DNA of 64,000 bases from Exophiala sp. HKRS030 (lineage: Eukaryota > Ascomycota > Eurotiomycetes > Chaetothyriales > Herpotrichiellaceae): the NCBI GenBank assembly GCA_023897205.1, contig JAHWDD010000009.1, forward strand, positions 1,798,001 to 1,862,000, in the 5' to 3' direction. Made by a program: the position numbers and the translations under genes. The notes below the pieces were generated by a model. It was given only the letters and a program-made list of their open reading frames with translations. It ran no database searches and was not told the origin of the DNA. The first letter of the stretch is position 1. Each line of letters begins with the position of its first letter. Of this stretch, positions 43,165 through 54,771 are shown piece after piece.

Positions 43165-44192
43165 ATGATTCTGGACAGAAAGACCCTGCAAGTGTCCCAC
43201 CTAGGCGGGATACAAGTGGGCTATCGTCCATCAAGGGAGATCTTGGACCATTCGAAGCCGACTCTTGTGCTGTTCAATCCATTCACCGTTACTGCCGACT
43301 ACTACCTACCCGAGTTTGAAAATGAAGCTCTCCTCCACGCAGCTAATCTAATTGCATTGGAGCCTTTGGGCCACGGCCACACGTTTCCGCAAAAGGCAGA
43401 AAACTTCACCTACTGGGATTCTGCTATTATGGCACTCCAGGCCTTGGATAAGCTCGGGGTTGAGCGAGTGTTTGCTGCGGGAACGTCGCAGGGTGGGTGG
43501 ATCGCTACGCGAATGGCTCTTCTTGCGCCCACGAGAGTATGCGGCCATCTTACTGGCCCAGGGGCGATAGTTACTGACGGCCATGCACAGGTCGGAGGAA
43601 TCATAGCGATCGGATCATCGATGGACTCCGAGTCCCCGCGAAGCCGCGAACTTGGTTGCTGGGATGGTCCAGGAGCGACTTCAGGTCTTGTAACGTTGGC
43701 TGGCAATCTTGCTCCCGCTGATGACTTCGAGCCGGGGAGCGAATACTGCGACTTCTTGATGGACATTGGTTTTGGAAAGTCCGTTGACCAAAAGACCAGG
43801 AACTTTTGGTCTGAATCCATCAGATATAATTACAGTGGAAGCTCAGGAAGACGAAGAATCTGTCAAGCAGCGGTCAATCTTGCCACTCGAGACGGACTGC
43901 ATGAGCGACTTCCCTACATTCGCTGCCCTGTTCTGTGGTTGCATGTAAGTGATCGAACTTCCTGACCTGATCTGTGGAATGTGCTGATTATATTCAGGGT
44001 ACGGACGATGTTGTTTTCAGTACAAGGAACGCCGAGGAAGGCATCAGACTGTTCGTTAACGCGGCCGAGGCCAGATTGATCAAGTTCCCAGGTGGCGTTC
44101 ATTTCTTGAGCTGGACCCACAAGGAAGAGGTTGCTCAGGAGCTGCTGACTTTCATAAACAAATGGGGAAGAACTTCGAAGGCTTTGCTGTGA
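43165..44192 (+). CDS. alpha/beta-hydrolase
   Basis: This gene encodes 324 residues. The model is join(43165..43944, 43998..44192), with a 53-nt intron (GTAAGT donor, TTCAG acceptor). The nucleophile elbow is GTSQGG with Ser108. The acid residue is likely in the HGTDDVVF motif straight after the intron, and the catalytic His in FPGGVHFLSW near the C-terminus. The sequence around LVLFNPFTVTADYYLPEFENEALL and ALEPLGHGHTFPQ follows the canonical fold, with an oxyanion-hole region. There is no signal peptide, so it is probably cytosolic. Substrate is unknown: C-C bond hydrolases, lactonases and esterases all share this fold. Its divergent partner is an aromatic-ring monooxygenase, which makes a ring-cleavage or ester-opening role reasonable but unproven. 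Confidence 0.88.
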
Positions 44193-44691
44193 ATTGTTAT
44201 CATTCCAGGACGAGACTATTGCAAGTTTGAATGATTTCGGGACTATCAGGATGTGGAATAATAAATGCCCCTTTCTAGTGAAGCCTTACCGCTAGTCCTA
44301 TTTTAGAAGATTCTCGGATCACAACCTGACGGGCTCACCATGATCTTTTCTGTTCAACAGCCTCCTGGATAACGAACATACTTGGTGCAATCTTGCAGTC
44401 CAGAACCAAAAGCTCCCCGATTCTCAGTAAGGTGTAAGAGGCCACAGACTGCCAACAGACATGATGTCAGACACGTCCACAGGCAATTGGGGTTAAAGGC
44501 TGGACACAGGGGGGCAATCCCCAGAGTCAGCGCCGGCCTTTCTCCGCATGGTCTGACATGGGATCTGCATATCAATACCCGCTTCCTCCCCGACGTTCCC
44601 GTGGAGCGAACTTCCGTCGACTTTCCATTTTGCCTTGTATCTTGCCGATTTCGACTGACTGTGCAACCCATCCGAAAAGCCCGATCAATGG
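44193..44691. other. intergenic region upstream of the Zn2Cys6 regulator
   Basis: This is the 3' flank of the hydrolase and the promoter of the regulator gene. Frames on both strands are short and unrecognisable. Confidence 0.4.
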
Positions 44692-47496
44692 ATGTCGAAT
44701 ATGCCATCTCAAACAAATGATGATGAACAAGAGTGGAGCAGTCCATCCGTGGCGAGGTCAACAACTGCTCAGCAAGACCTGCGTGGTTCCTCAGGTCGTC
44801 CGAGCAAACGGCGCAGGATTGCATTGGCATGTGGAAACTGTAGGCACAGGAAGTCGCGCGTAAGTCATCGCAAGGGAGGGGCTTCCTGCCAGGTTGACGT
44901 CGTGTAGTGTGATGGAGGTCGACCGAAATGTTCCCTCTGAACCGAGATGGGGTGTGAGTGCTCGTACGAACAAGCTGGTACAACAACAAGCCTAACCGTG
45001 GGAAGGAGGTAAGCTTAATATACCCTCAGCAGCTGCTAAACAAAGCTAACTGTCCCACTTGTGCCTAGTTACCTGTCACAGCTAGAACAGAGGCTCGGAG
45101 AGATCGAAAGTACCGTGAAGGGATTGCAACAAAGTCAGTCGAAAATTCAGACTGGTACGGTGGGCGCGCCCCAGCTTGCAAATGGCTCTCAGTCCTCAAT
45201 ACCAGAGTCCTCGATTCCTCCGGAACCACCAGGCCGCTATCCGGCAAGCGCAGAAATGGGTGAAATTGATGCTAGTGAAGATGCCATCGACGGCATGGGG
45301 GCGATCAAGTTTACAGACGAAGAAGATTGTGGTTATTTCGGTATGGCTTTCCTCTTCGGTCCAGAGCTACTGTGATTCTCGATTCTCCGCCTGAATGCTC
45401 ACATATGATGCAGGTCCATCGTCCAATGTTGCCTTTGTACGCCATATCTCACTGGCGCTGGCGAAGGCAAGCGGACAGAGTCAAATGATACAGACCAGGA
45501 CAGACTCTTCTCTGCCATCTGCCAATGAATGGACGCGAGTCACTCGGCCACATTATGTGCATGGAGGAACAAGCGAAGGCACCTTTCCTCGCTCACAACG
45601 AAGTGTCAATATCTACACGTTACCACCCGAGGATTACACTTGGAGGCTCATTAAGGAGTACTTCCAAAAGACTGGTCAGCTGTTGCCATTCATCCATGAA
45701 GAATCGTTCTGCGAGACCTACTTTCAGTTGAAGCGCACTAACTTCACAATGGCTCGGAGAACATGGCTCGGTTTGCTGAACATGATCCTTGCCATGGCTA
45801 CCACATTGACTGTTGATGGCTATCCTTCCTCAGAAGAGAGAATTGCGGAATCGGATGTGTATTATCAGAGAGCTAATGGTCTATGTGAGAGGGAATCAAG
45901 GACGAATAACAGCCTTGAACTAGGTGGGATACTCCTATTTTTGATTTGAAGGTATGATTATCTGATCATCGGAAACTGATAACACTATTCAGTACAATAT
46001 CTGCTTATTGTGGGCCAGTATCTTCAAGGTACACAGAAGTCTGTCCGCGCTTGGACTGTTCACGGTCTGGCTATCACGACTGCGTTTCAATTAGGGCTAC
46101 ATTCACCACGAACGAATCAAGACTTTCCCCCATTAGAGAGCGAGATTCGAAAGCGTGTCTGGTTCGGATGTATCCTTCTCGATCGGTAAGTAAATACACC
46201 CATTCCCAATATGCTTTTACTTTTCCTAATACCTGTTCAAGTACATTGAGCATGACTTATGGTAGGGCTTGCATGATTCCTGAGAAGTACATTAAGCTTG
46301 AACTCCCAACCGCGGACATACAAGTCATGGGTCAATCTCCCGTGATGGACACAAGGCAGCGGATGGATGCAATGTACTTCCGGGCAACAATGTAAGTATT
46401 GAAACTTCACATTCGATGTTAGAAGTTTGACAAGACTCGAAAAGAGCTCTCTACAGTGTGATGTATCAGATAATTGATACATGCTATGGACAAAACCTTG
46501 GCCTTGAAGACTTTCTTCCTGTGGCAGAAATCATTGCTCTGACACTCAGAGGAGAAACACAACTTACCGAGTGGAGAACCCAAAGTCTCCCTTCTTTAAA
46601 TTTACGAGTGTGTAACACTCCACTTTGCTCTCAAGATCTCGAGAAGTTAGAAGCAAAAGACAAGATCACGGAAAGATTCAACTTGGTGCTATCTCTTCGG
46701 TTTCACAACCTTCATATTCTACTTCATCGACCAATCCTCGAGAAACTACTCGAGGCCCACGGAGGGCCCACTAATGATACTGAAACGACCATGATGCACC
46801 AGGTTTGTATCAGCAGTATCGAAAATTGTGTGGAATCTGCCATAATTATCATCTCCATTGTCCATACAGTGGTTCTTTCCAGTGGGTGGCGCCGTGATCT
46901 TCTCGGAGCCTGGAACTACTCCTTGTTTTATAGTAAGTGGCTCTGGATACCTGGCGATGCAGCAGCGTTCGAGCGTTTCCCACTCACACCTGATAGCATT
47001 CAATGCTGGTCTGGTAATAATTGCAGGCTTACTTGTCTCCCCGAAAGGCACCGCCGCTGAAGGTGAGGTCGCACCTTCACAGTGGAAGTTCCTCGAGAGT
47101 TCTGCTCTCTATCTCAACATGGCCATCGAGGCTTTGCAGAACCTTGACCGAGGGAATCGAGTGGTGCAGCGCATTGTCGACTATTTATCGCAGCTCGCCT
47201 TAGCTGTTCTCAGTCTGTGTAGGTCTACTCCGGGTCAACTCATGTGCTCTCGTCACCTCACAGAGAGAAGGTTGCTGATCTGTCATTCACGTCAAGCATC
47301 TGGTAATGTCGATGCAACTACTATCCTTCCAAGCGTGAATAGCTACGAGCTTTTCTCCTCGACCAACAATCACCAAGACCTTTTCCCGTTACGGTCCTCA
47401 CATCAGACGATTGGGCAAAAAGAGGTCCCCATGGATATTGATCTCAGCGAGTTCACGTTGGAAACTGACCTAGATTGGTTTACTCGACCCTTATAA
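44692..47496 (+). pseudogene. Zn(II)2Cys6 transcription factor gene with an in-frame TGA at the fifth zinc ligand
   Basis: The fungal-type regulator model is join(44692..44859, 44908..45008, 45069..45340, 45414..45923, 45993..46185, 46242..46391, 46457..46932, 46997..47496). The summed length is 2370 nt and every join keeps frame, with introns of 48-73 nt. Exon 1 ends ALACGNCRHRKSR (Cys1, Cys2). Exon 2 starts with Cys3 and continues DGGRPK-Cys4-SL, then TGA at 44938-44940, then TEMGCEC (Cys6 is the last). The TGA falls exactly on Cys5 (C-x6-C spacing to Cys6). Downstream are a coiled coil (YLSQLEQRLGEIESTVKGL), the CGYFGPSSN motif and the fungal transcription-factor middle domain (GQYLQGTQKSVRAWTVHGLAITTAFQLGLH), all intact. 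Without readthrough the product is 66 residues. It could be a fresh pseudogene, an assembly error, or a gene starting at the next in-frame ATG (44947) without a DNA-binding domain. Confidence 0.8.
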
Positions 47497-47678
47497 TGTG
47501 ACAAACAAAGTCGAAGGGAATGTACCAACAAATCCGGTTGCGCATGTTAGCTTGTCTGTTCAAGATACGAGAATCGTCCCCGTCTAGAACAAACCGAGCT
47601 CTTGTCGGAGTGAGAGCGGGTAGTTAGGACGCAAATCCCTAAAAAGCCGTAGACCTATCGTTTTCGTATTCGTTATAG

Positions 47679-47686
47679 TCACGTGA
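47679..47686. promoter_or_regulatory. TCACGTGA E-box upstream of LSM3
   Basis: TCACGTGA ends 153 bp before the LSM3 start. The same octamer lies at a similar distance from URB1 (17070-17077). The gap 47497-47839 holds nothing else I can support. Confidence 0.35.
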
Positions 47687-47839
47687 GACGCAAACTTGCC
47701 AAGCTCTGGTTCGGCGCAGGCAAGGCTCGCTCGGTCAAAGACTTGTACTTGTGCAACTAAATTGAACATAACTGCGTTCAGCTAATCTTTCTGATCCTAC
47801 AATCTCACTTGCTGGAACACTCGTTTCTCGAAGCGAGAA

Positions 47840-48283
47840 ATGGCAGACACGGCAGATGAAGCAGCGACATCTGTGTCGGAACCCCTCGATCTAGTCCGAT
47901 TGTCGCTCGACGAAATCGTGTTTGTTCGACTACGAGGAGATCGTGAACTCAAAGGAAGACTACATGTATGCGCCGGCAACAAATTACAAAATTAACGATA
48001 CTAAGAGGTTCATAGGCCTACGACAGTCATTGCAACCTGGTTCTAGGAGAAGTCGAGGAAACAATATTCTCAATTGACGAAGACGAGGATGGAGAAGAGT
48101 CAGTAAAGGTGGGTGTCACTGGAAATGCGCGACAGACAAAGGCTTATCAAGGGCAGACAACGAAAAAGCAATCAGACATGCTATTCGTAAGAGGTATGTG
48201 TTTATAATTTGGCCCTGGAAATTCATCACTGACGTGTACCAGGGGATTCTGTTGTTCTCATCTCGCCCCAACCGGAGTCATGA
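47840..48283 (+). CDS. LSM3: U6 snRNA-associated Sm-like protein LSm3
   Basis: This is a small four-exon gene: join(47840..47965, 48016..48108, 48157..48193, 48243..48283). The coding length of 297 nt gives 98 residues, typical of LSm3. The Sm1 motif is seen in [43 protein letters not shown], with the conserved Asp and Asn of the RNA-binding loop. The Sm2 motif is [12 protein letters not shown], with the RGD triplet typical of the family. An acidic linker ([13 protein letters not shown]) separates the two. LSm3 belongs to both the nuclear LSm2-8 ring on U6 snRNA and the cytoplasmic LSm1-7 decapping ring. The introns are 50, 48 and 49 nt, and the exons are too short to appear as long open frames, so the gene is easy to miss. 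Confidence 0.95.
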
Positions 48284-49018
48284 CCCTCCTTCTCCTCTTC
48301 TTCGAATGATTAAACCTGTCCTTGTCTTGGTACGCCGTCCTGTTATAGACTCATGACGCAGTGGTGTCAGTCGAAGCAAGTCACCATGAGTGGCTGGACA
48401 GGCAACTACTTGAAGAGGCTCGAGACCTGGATAAAACGATTCCACTTGTTCTGACGGCTGATGAGTCGGTCATCCGAGCAGGAGCCTGCCTTTGAGGAAC
48501 CCACATCTCAAGCGATTTCCCAGTCCATCAACGTATATGGAGTATCAGATTTATGAATCATTCGAGGCCCATTGGTGCCAATATGAAGCGCATGCTACAG
48601 GCTTGTGATAGTAGCGCAAGATCGAGGCTAGGCTCACCAGGCTGAATCTAACTCAGGCGGGGTTAAGGCGGTTTAGGGGGCCGCAAGATACAGTGAGGGG
48701 CATGACTGGATCAGCGACGCGTTGTCCACGTTCCCCGCCTGGACACCGAATAGTCATGACTCCAACACCTACAAAGAGTGGCGTTTTCAGACTTGTTCCA
48801 GATAAAAAGACTCTCGCCCTGGATCGTTCTCTTAGCTAGAGTCTCTTCAAATCAATTCAATATGGTCTCATCATAGTCAATACTACTCTTGTCCCAATTA
48901 CTCTCCTCAAGTTGAAGATGATAACCCGAATACCCTAAAGAGCGCGGGGGCGACATTGACTATTCATCTGAAGTGAACCCGGAAATCATCTCGTTGACAT
49001 TCTGATTATACTTACGCA
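48284..49018. other. intergenic region between LSM3 and the GTPase gene
   Basis: About 735 bp hold no supported coding sequence. They comprise LSM3 3' sequence and the promoter of the GTPBP1-like gene. Confidence 0.45.
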
Positions 49019-51068
49019 ATGGGTACTCGTTTCAAACAGACGCTGCAGGATCGGCGGAAGGGAGAACTTGTGAGCACTGAGAAATAGACCTTGTACACTC
49101 AACTACAGCTATCTGACATGATCGTCTCAGGCGCTCTCCGACTTCGCAGACTACGTTGAAAGACAGCAAGCCAAAACCCGAGCAAAGCAGCCGATATCTA
49201 CGTCTGGCAATCACGGCGCTTCCTCCGCCGCCGCCGCTCCTGTTGCCGAATCGGAAGAGCATGCAGAGTTGGACATCCTTGACCAACTGGGCCTTTCGGA
49301 TGCGCCGAACCAGATCAACCTAAAAGAGTGGCTGCTTGATACCTCTGAGAATGCTCCTGAGACGTTACAACAGATAGCTGGCTTGGTTCGGTCCCGCATT
49401 GATGAAGATCATGGCGAGACTCTATTTGACCTTGGTCTACTCGACAGTGGCGAGTCGATGGGCTTTACGAAAGAGCAATGGGATCTTGCACTGGCAAGGA
49501 TAATTGAGGCAGCAAGCACCATCAAGGCCGCTGTCAAAGTGCTCTTGACGTTCAACGTCGGTGGTCCAGAGGAAGCCCAATCGAAGCATGGTGGCGACAA
49601 GGACAAGTCTAGCCACGGCAAACTTCTCATCCGACAAACCCCGTCCACGGCGGAAGAGGTGATTGAGACTCGTATCGCAGTTGTCGGAAATGTCGATGCA
49701 GGCAAGTCAACCATGCTGGGTGTATTGGTGAAAGGCAACCTGGACGATGGCCGTGGTAAGGCCCGAGTCAATCTGTTCCGCCACAAGCATGAGATCGAAT
49801 CCGGTAGGACTTCATCTGTGGGCATGGAGATTATGGGCTTCGACACCCACGGCGATGTCGTCTCATCCAATGTCCCCGGACGCAAGCTGACATGGGGCGA
49901 GATCGGGACACGTTCCGCGAAGGTGATAACTTTCACCGACCTTGCGGGCCACGAGAAGTACCTGCGCACCACCGTCTTTGGGCTGTTGTCGTCCGCACCG
50001 AACTATTGTCTACTCATGGTTGCGGCGAACAATGGCCTCATCGGCATGTCAAAGGAACATTTGGGCATTGCTCTCGCTTTGAACGTGCCGGTCATGGTGG
50101 TCATCACCAAAATCGACATCTGTCCACCCCAGATTCTCGAGCAGACCATCACTCAACTGACCAAGATCCTCAAGTCTCCTGGCGCCCGGAAGATCCCCAT
50201 CTTCATCAAAACTCACGAAGAGACAGTCGTGACGGCCACGCAGTTCGTCTCGCAGCGGATATGTCCTGTATTCCAAGTATCCAACGTTACCGGCGAGTCC
50301 TTGGACCTTGTAAGGACCTTCTTGAACATCCTTCCACATTACGGCCACTACGACGACGAAGCTCCGTTGGAATTCCACATCAATGATACCTTTTCGGTGC
50401 CGTTTGTCGGCACGGTCGTGTCGGGCGTAGTCGAGTCTGGTGTGGTGCATGTCGGGGACACGGTCCTCGTCGGCCCCAATTCACTAGGGCAATTCGAGAC
50501 AAGCGGTGTACGGTCCATCGAACGGAAGAGAATCCCGGTCCCTGCCTGCGGCGCTGGTAAGTCGGCTTCGTTGGCACTGAAGCGTATCCGGAGGAGAGAC
50601 GTGCGTAAAGGCATGGTTGTGCTACCAAAAGCCGAGACCCCGCCAAAGGTGTATCGAGAGTTCGTGGCGGAGGTGCTTATTCTGTCCCACGCTACGACTA
50701 TCCGACCGAAATACCAGGCCATGCTACATGTCGGCCCTGTGAGTCAGACGTGTGCCATCATCGACATCGACCGCGAGTACATCCGGACTGGCGATCGAGC
50801 TACCGTTGCCTTTCGATTTGTTCAGCGTCCCGAGTTTATGACTGTTGGTCAAAGAATATTGTTCCGAGAAGGTAGGACTAAAGGGTTAGGCATCGTGAAG
50901 TCGCTTGGCTATGAGGCAGGGTCTCTCGGTAAGCAGGTGTCTTCAGATGCTGATGAGACGAAAGATCAGGAAAAGGGAAAGGAGAAAGCCGAAGAGAGAG
51001 GACCTCAGACTACCACTAGTACTGTCAAGGAGCAGAACGTCACCGTTGCAAATGGCAAAGCGAAATAA
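49019..51068 (+). CDS. GTPBP1/GTPBP2-like translational GTPase
   Basis: The model is join(49019..49069, 49131..51068), 662 residues. The start is the ATG at 49019, which opens a 17-codon first exon; the intron is 61 nt (GTGAGC donor, TCAG acceptor). The G1 motif is VVGNVDAGKST (about 202-212), followed by the G3 motif TDLAGHEKYL and the G4 motif VITKIDICPP, all of the EF1A/GTPBP class. The C-terminal half holds beta-barrel domains 2 and 3 (FHINDTFSVPFVGTVVSGVVESGVVHVGDTVLVGP and later). In animals GTPBP1 and GTPBP2 act in ribosome rescue and mRNA turnover; the fungal role is not well known. The N-terminal 60 residues and the Lys/Glu/Thr-rich C-terminal tail are poorly conserved in appearance. 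Confidence 0.9.
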
Positions 51069-51526
51069 ATATCCATCTACTTTAGCGGACTGGGGACTTT
51101 GGTGATGGTGAGGCTGGTTTATACGGGCTGATTTTAATGCGCGAGGGATGTATCTAGGCCGTGCAGCGTATACGAAATTGATACGATTCGAGACGAGATT
51201 TTCTGACTTGCAAGCGTAGAATATGCATTTGTTCACATATACTCCGTACCCTATATATATATCCTTTTTCGAGGGTCCTAGCAGCAGTACGAGTCCAATA
51301 CCTAGCGCTGGTCCTTTAGGTGATAGTTGCCTATCAAATTAGGCTGTTTGGGGTTCCACTTCAGCCTCGTGGGCTTGAAGTCTTCAGGTACCTTCACCCC
51401 CTAAAGCACGGATACTGCACGGAATAATTTCCCCGAGTCCCCCGTTCCTCACTGCATTATCCAGATGCTGCATCAAGTTTATATATATATTTATCTATCC
51501 GGCCCTTTTCGTCTTTTTCTGACGCC
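51069..51526. other. intergenic region upstream of the EamA-like gene
   Basis: It has AT-rich ATATATAT stretches near 51254 and 51481 and a partial TACTCCGTAC at 51240. The ATATATATATTTAT run just 45 bp before the start codon may serve as a TATA-like element. No gene is seen. Confidence 0.4.
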
Positions 51527-52416
51527 ATGACCCAACGACGACGTCGACCACCTCCAACCTCGCCACAGTCGCAGTCGCAGTCTCCTTATACACAGACGAC
51601 CCTGTCGTCGTCGTCGTCGTCGGCAGAGAGGTCCAATTCTGCTCCCGACATGACCAACTCAGACTCCTCACGATTTACGTCTGCGCTGAGGCGACAACCG
51701 GTATGGATCGTCCTGGCGGTTTCTTCGGGTGCCTGCGCTGCAATCAACGGAGTTTTTGCAAAACTGTGAGTATATGCGGGTCGAACGACCCTCTGATTGT
51801 CCATCCCGTACCCCGAGAATTGTACGTCCTTTTTGGTCAAAGGCACATAAACTGACCACTCACTGAGGATTTTGTATCTAGTACAACCACGGCCCTCACT
51901 TCAACCCTGTCCTCCCACATTGCGACCTTTTTTTCCTTGTCGGCCTCGAACAAGGTGGTCGAGTTTCTCGTGCGCGGGACTTTTTTTCTTTTGAATCTAG
52001 CATTCAACGCGGCCATGTGGGCTCTCTTCACGGCCGCCCTGACCCGAGGCGACAGCACGACGCGAGTCAGCATCGTCAACGTCAGCGCCAACTTTGTCAT
52101 CACGGCCGTATTGGGGTGGATGGTGTTTGGGGAGAAATTGAGCGGGTTGTGGTTCCTGGGTGCCGGACTGTTGGCGGTCGGGAACGTGGTGATTGGGAGG
52201 AGAGAGGAGGGGAAAAAACCGGGTGGGAGTATAGGTCTGGACGAGAGCAGGGATGAAGCCAGACATCACGATCAAGAAGAAGAGGAGGGTTTGTTGGGGA
52301 GAGATTTGGAGCTTGACGAAGACGACCAAGGTGGGAGAAGAACAATAAGAAGAAGGAGTGAAGAAGAGAACAGAGACAGGGTCAAGAGGGGGGAAGAGGT
52401 GGACGATCCGATATGA
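51527..52416 (+). CDS. EamA/TMEM42-like membrane protein
   Basis: The model is join(51527..51765, 51882..52416), 257 residues, with a 116-nt intron (GTGAGT donor, CTAG acceptor). The N-terminal 60 residues are a Gln/Ser-rich tail, including a serine run coded by TCG repeats. The signature WIVLAVSSGACAAINGVFAKLTTT begins the first membrane helix. Further helices follow: GTFFLLNLAFNAAMWALFTAALTRG, VSIVNVSANFVITAVLGWMVFGEKLS and LWFLGAGLLAVGNVVIG. This four-helix half-size drug/metabolite-transporter fold matches TMEM42-type proteins, whose function is not established. The C-terminal 60 residues are charged and probably cytosolic. A second in-frame ATG at 51650 is an alternative start. The stop codon is the first of seven consecutive in-frame TGA triplets. 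Confidence 0.82.
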
Positions 52417-52434
52417 TGATGATGATGATGATGA
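52414..52434 (+). repeat. TGA microsatellite forming seven in-frame stops
   Basis: Seven TGA triplets in a row start at the stop codon of the EamA-like gene and run into the 3' untranslated region. They are in the reading frame of that gene. Confidence 0.95.
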
Positions 52435-52612
52435 ACATACCTAGGTACCTACGGAGTAAGAGATATAACTCTGTAGATTATAAACATACACCAGCAGTGT
52501 TACAGGACATCATCATCGTCATTATAATTTATACACATATTGTCTGTTCAAAGTACACCTATTGTCCCGATGCTTCAAGCCAGGTAAGCTTGCTCATGGT
52601 GGTATCCAAGCC

Positions 52613-54771
52613 TCATACGATTTTGACCTCGATTTCCCGCAATGTGCCCTCCACAACAGCATTCATCTGTCCATTGACCCTTCCAACCCTCTCGTAGGCG
52701 CCTTCACACCGAACTGAACGTCTCAACGCGAGGCCCTGAAAATAGTCATCCCTTGAACTGTCCTGACGACCGGCACTCCTGACAAAATCGTTGTTTCCAA
52801 CGAGGATAAGCACGAGCAAGGGTGTACCCTCCGGGACGTGATCTGGTGAGTGTGGATCATCCAAAGGGACGTCCTCATCTAGGTCAAAAAACAGCTCGTC
52901 TCCCGGACGTAAAACGTACTTGGGAGGAATCTGGTTCAACCTCAAATCATCATATCGGTACTCCAGAGTGGTCTTGAAAGAAAGTCCCGACAGCGCGAGA
53001 TGCCCATCCACGATTTGACCGTACGGATCGGGACTCTTGAGTATGCACTCTGCCGCAATGACCTTGCACGTGTACCCAGGAGGGTCGTCCTCGTCTGGTA
53101 TGTACATGCCAAATGCGGCCTCGACGGACGCCCAACTCCAGGTCGGTGCTCGATACTCGCGGGGTCTTCGCATCTTACGTGTGCCGACGCCGCCGCGGGA
53201 TGCTCCCCAGGCCAGAGACTCCGGCATGGAATTCTCCCAGAGGCCTGCCAGGTACCTCCCCATCCCGGGGAGGTGGAAGCGACCTGCGATGCCGGACAAA
53301 GCGGGGAGGCGGTCGGCGTCCGCAAAGAGTGAACGCGCCGTGTACCGATTCACGATCAGCGACCACTCCAGGTATCTTCGCGGGACGTTGTCCTTGTCGT
53401 GCAGCAAGGCGGCGAGGTTGTACTTGAAGTTGCGGTCGTTGTGGCCCTTGCACTCACACCAGACGCACGTTCTGCATTCCCACATGATCTCGTGTTCCAC
53501 GTAGTGGACGACCCTCTTCGCGAGGAGGCGTTCTTGATAGATCCACGCTCGGTCTAGGAGCGGTGAGCGCGCAAAGATGGACGCTCTGCCATTGTCCAAA
53601 TCTCTGTGAGGTGGTCTCTCCCTCACGTGGACACATGTCGTCGTACCCGTCGTCCCCGTCGTATCGTCAGTGGTGGACGGCACCCGGAAACTAGAAGGCC
53701 TGTCAGCGAAGCACCCTCCGTCTCCCGTCTCGGACCTGGTGGCTGAAATCACAACGTGGGCATTCCCATATATGGCCGCCATGCGTGAAGCTTCCATTGC
53801 CCAGTCGTCATCAAAATCTTGGATGATGCACAGAGCGTCTATCCAGAGATAGTCCAGGCCCAGCCTGCGGGCGATCAGGACAGCATCTTGGAACGTCTTG
53901 GTCAATTCGGACCACGCTATACCTTGCTCGCGCGACCTGATGTTGTCTTTCTTCGTCTTTGGGACTTGTTTGAGCCGCCGCTTCGATTCGCCCCACGAAT
54001 GGCTCAAAGCTGCGTATTTGGCGCCTGGTCGAGGTTTCGACGTCAATCGTACGACATTTGATTCTGTCGCGTTTCCAATCTCGAGCACCCTGGTCGGCAT
54101 TTTTGCAGATGCATCATCCGCATTACATAAATCATGCTCCGACAAGCAAGACTCGATCCATTTCTGGATGACGGAAAAAGAGACATCGCAGTTAGAATGC
54201 CTCGGGATCTCCGACGCCTGACGAAATTCGGGAAACGGTGCATCCTCACCTCGGGGCAAGAGTAAGAACAAAACGAGTTTTATTGACCCTTTTGGGGTGA
54301 GGATCTTCTAAACTTACCCGCATGACAGTAAAACTCGAGATCGATGTGACTGTATCTGCTGCCTGGCCCTCGAGGCTGTGGGAGGACAGGCCATGCGATC
54401 CTCATCTCCAACAGCGCATCAACGTAGGGCGTGAGAGCAATTTCGATCTCCTCCTCGGCTGGAATTTCGCCATCCTCATCTTCAGGACCCTCCCAGCAGG
54501 ACACAAAATGACTCAGTCCCTCCAGTAGAATTTGACACCGTCGACAACCATGGGCCGCCGTGTGTCGCAACTCGGCAAGGGTTATGTCAAGATCCAAGTA
54601 GTGACCTGTTTTTGAGACCTCTGTAGGCTCCAAGTCTCTGCAAGCAAGGCACGCTTGGAGGTTATGGCGAGCCTGAGAATACTGTGACGCCAGGTCGCTC
54701 CATTCCAATCTGCGTTCCCGTATCGATGCCGAACAGAGGGCTCCGCCAGCCACATAGTGACTCAAAGACAT
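52613..54771 (-). CDS. heterokaryon incompatibility (HET) domain protein
   Basis: The model is complement(join(52613..54249, 54318..54771)), 696 residues, with a 68-nt intron (GTAAGT donor, GAG acceptor). The N-terminal 150 residues hold paired cysteines (CLACRD, HGCRRCQIL), a lead-in common in HET proteins. The HET domain starts at YAALSHSWGES and continues with WSELTKTFQDAVLIARRLGLDYLWIDALCIIQDFDDDWAMEASRMAAIYGNAHVVISA. Its third block is ARSPLLDRAWIYQERLLAKRVVHYVEHEIMWECRTC. The C-terminal part shows the RAPTWSWASVEAAFG motif found in this class. It is convergent with the EamA-like gene (196 bp gap) and lies about 4.6 kb from HET-C, a pairing that recalls het-c and pin-c in Neurospora. The specificity partner is unknown. 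Confidence 0.92.

Noticed and set aside
44938..44940. TGA read as selenocysteine in the zinc cluster
   Set aside because: A TGA in a Cys position looks like a Sec codon, but ascomycetes lack the selenocysteine machinery as far as is known, and I see no SECIS-like context. A nonsense change or sequence error is simpler.
51481..51490. ATATATATAT as a simple repeat element
   Set aside because: Too short to call a microsatellite; more likely part of the AT-rich core promoter.
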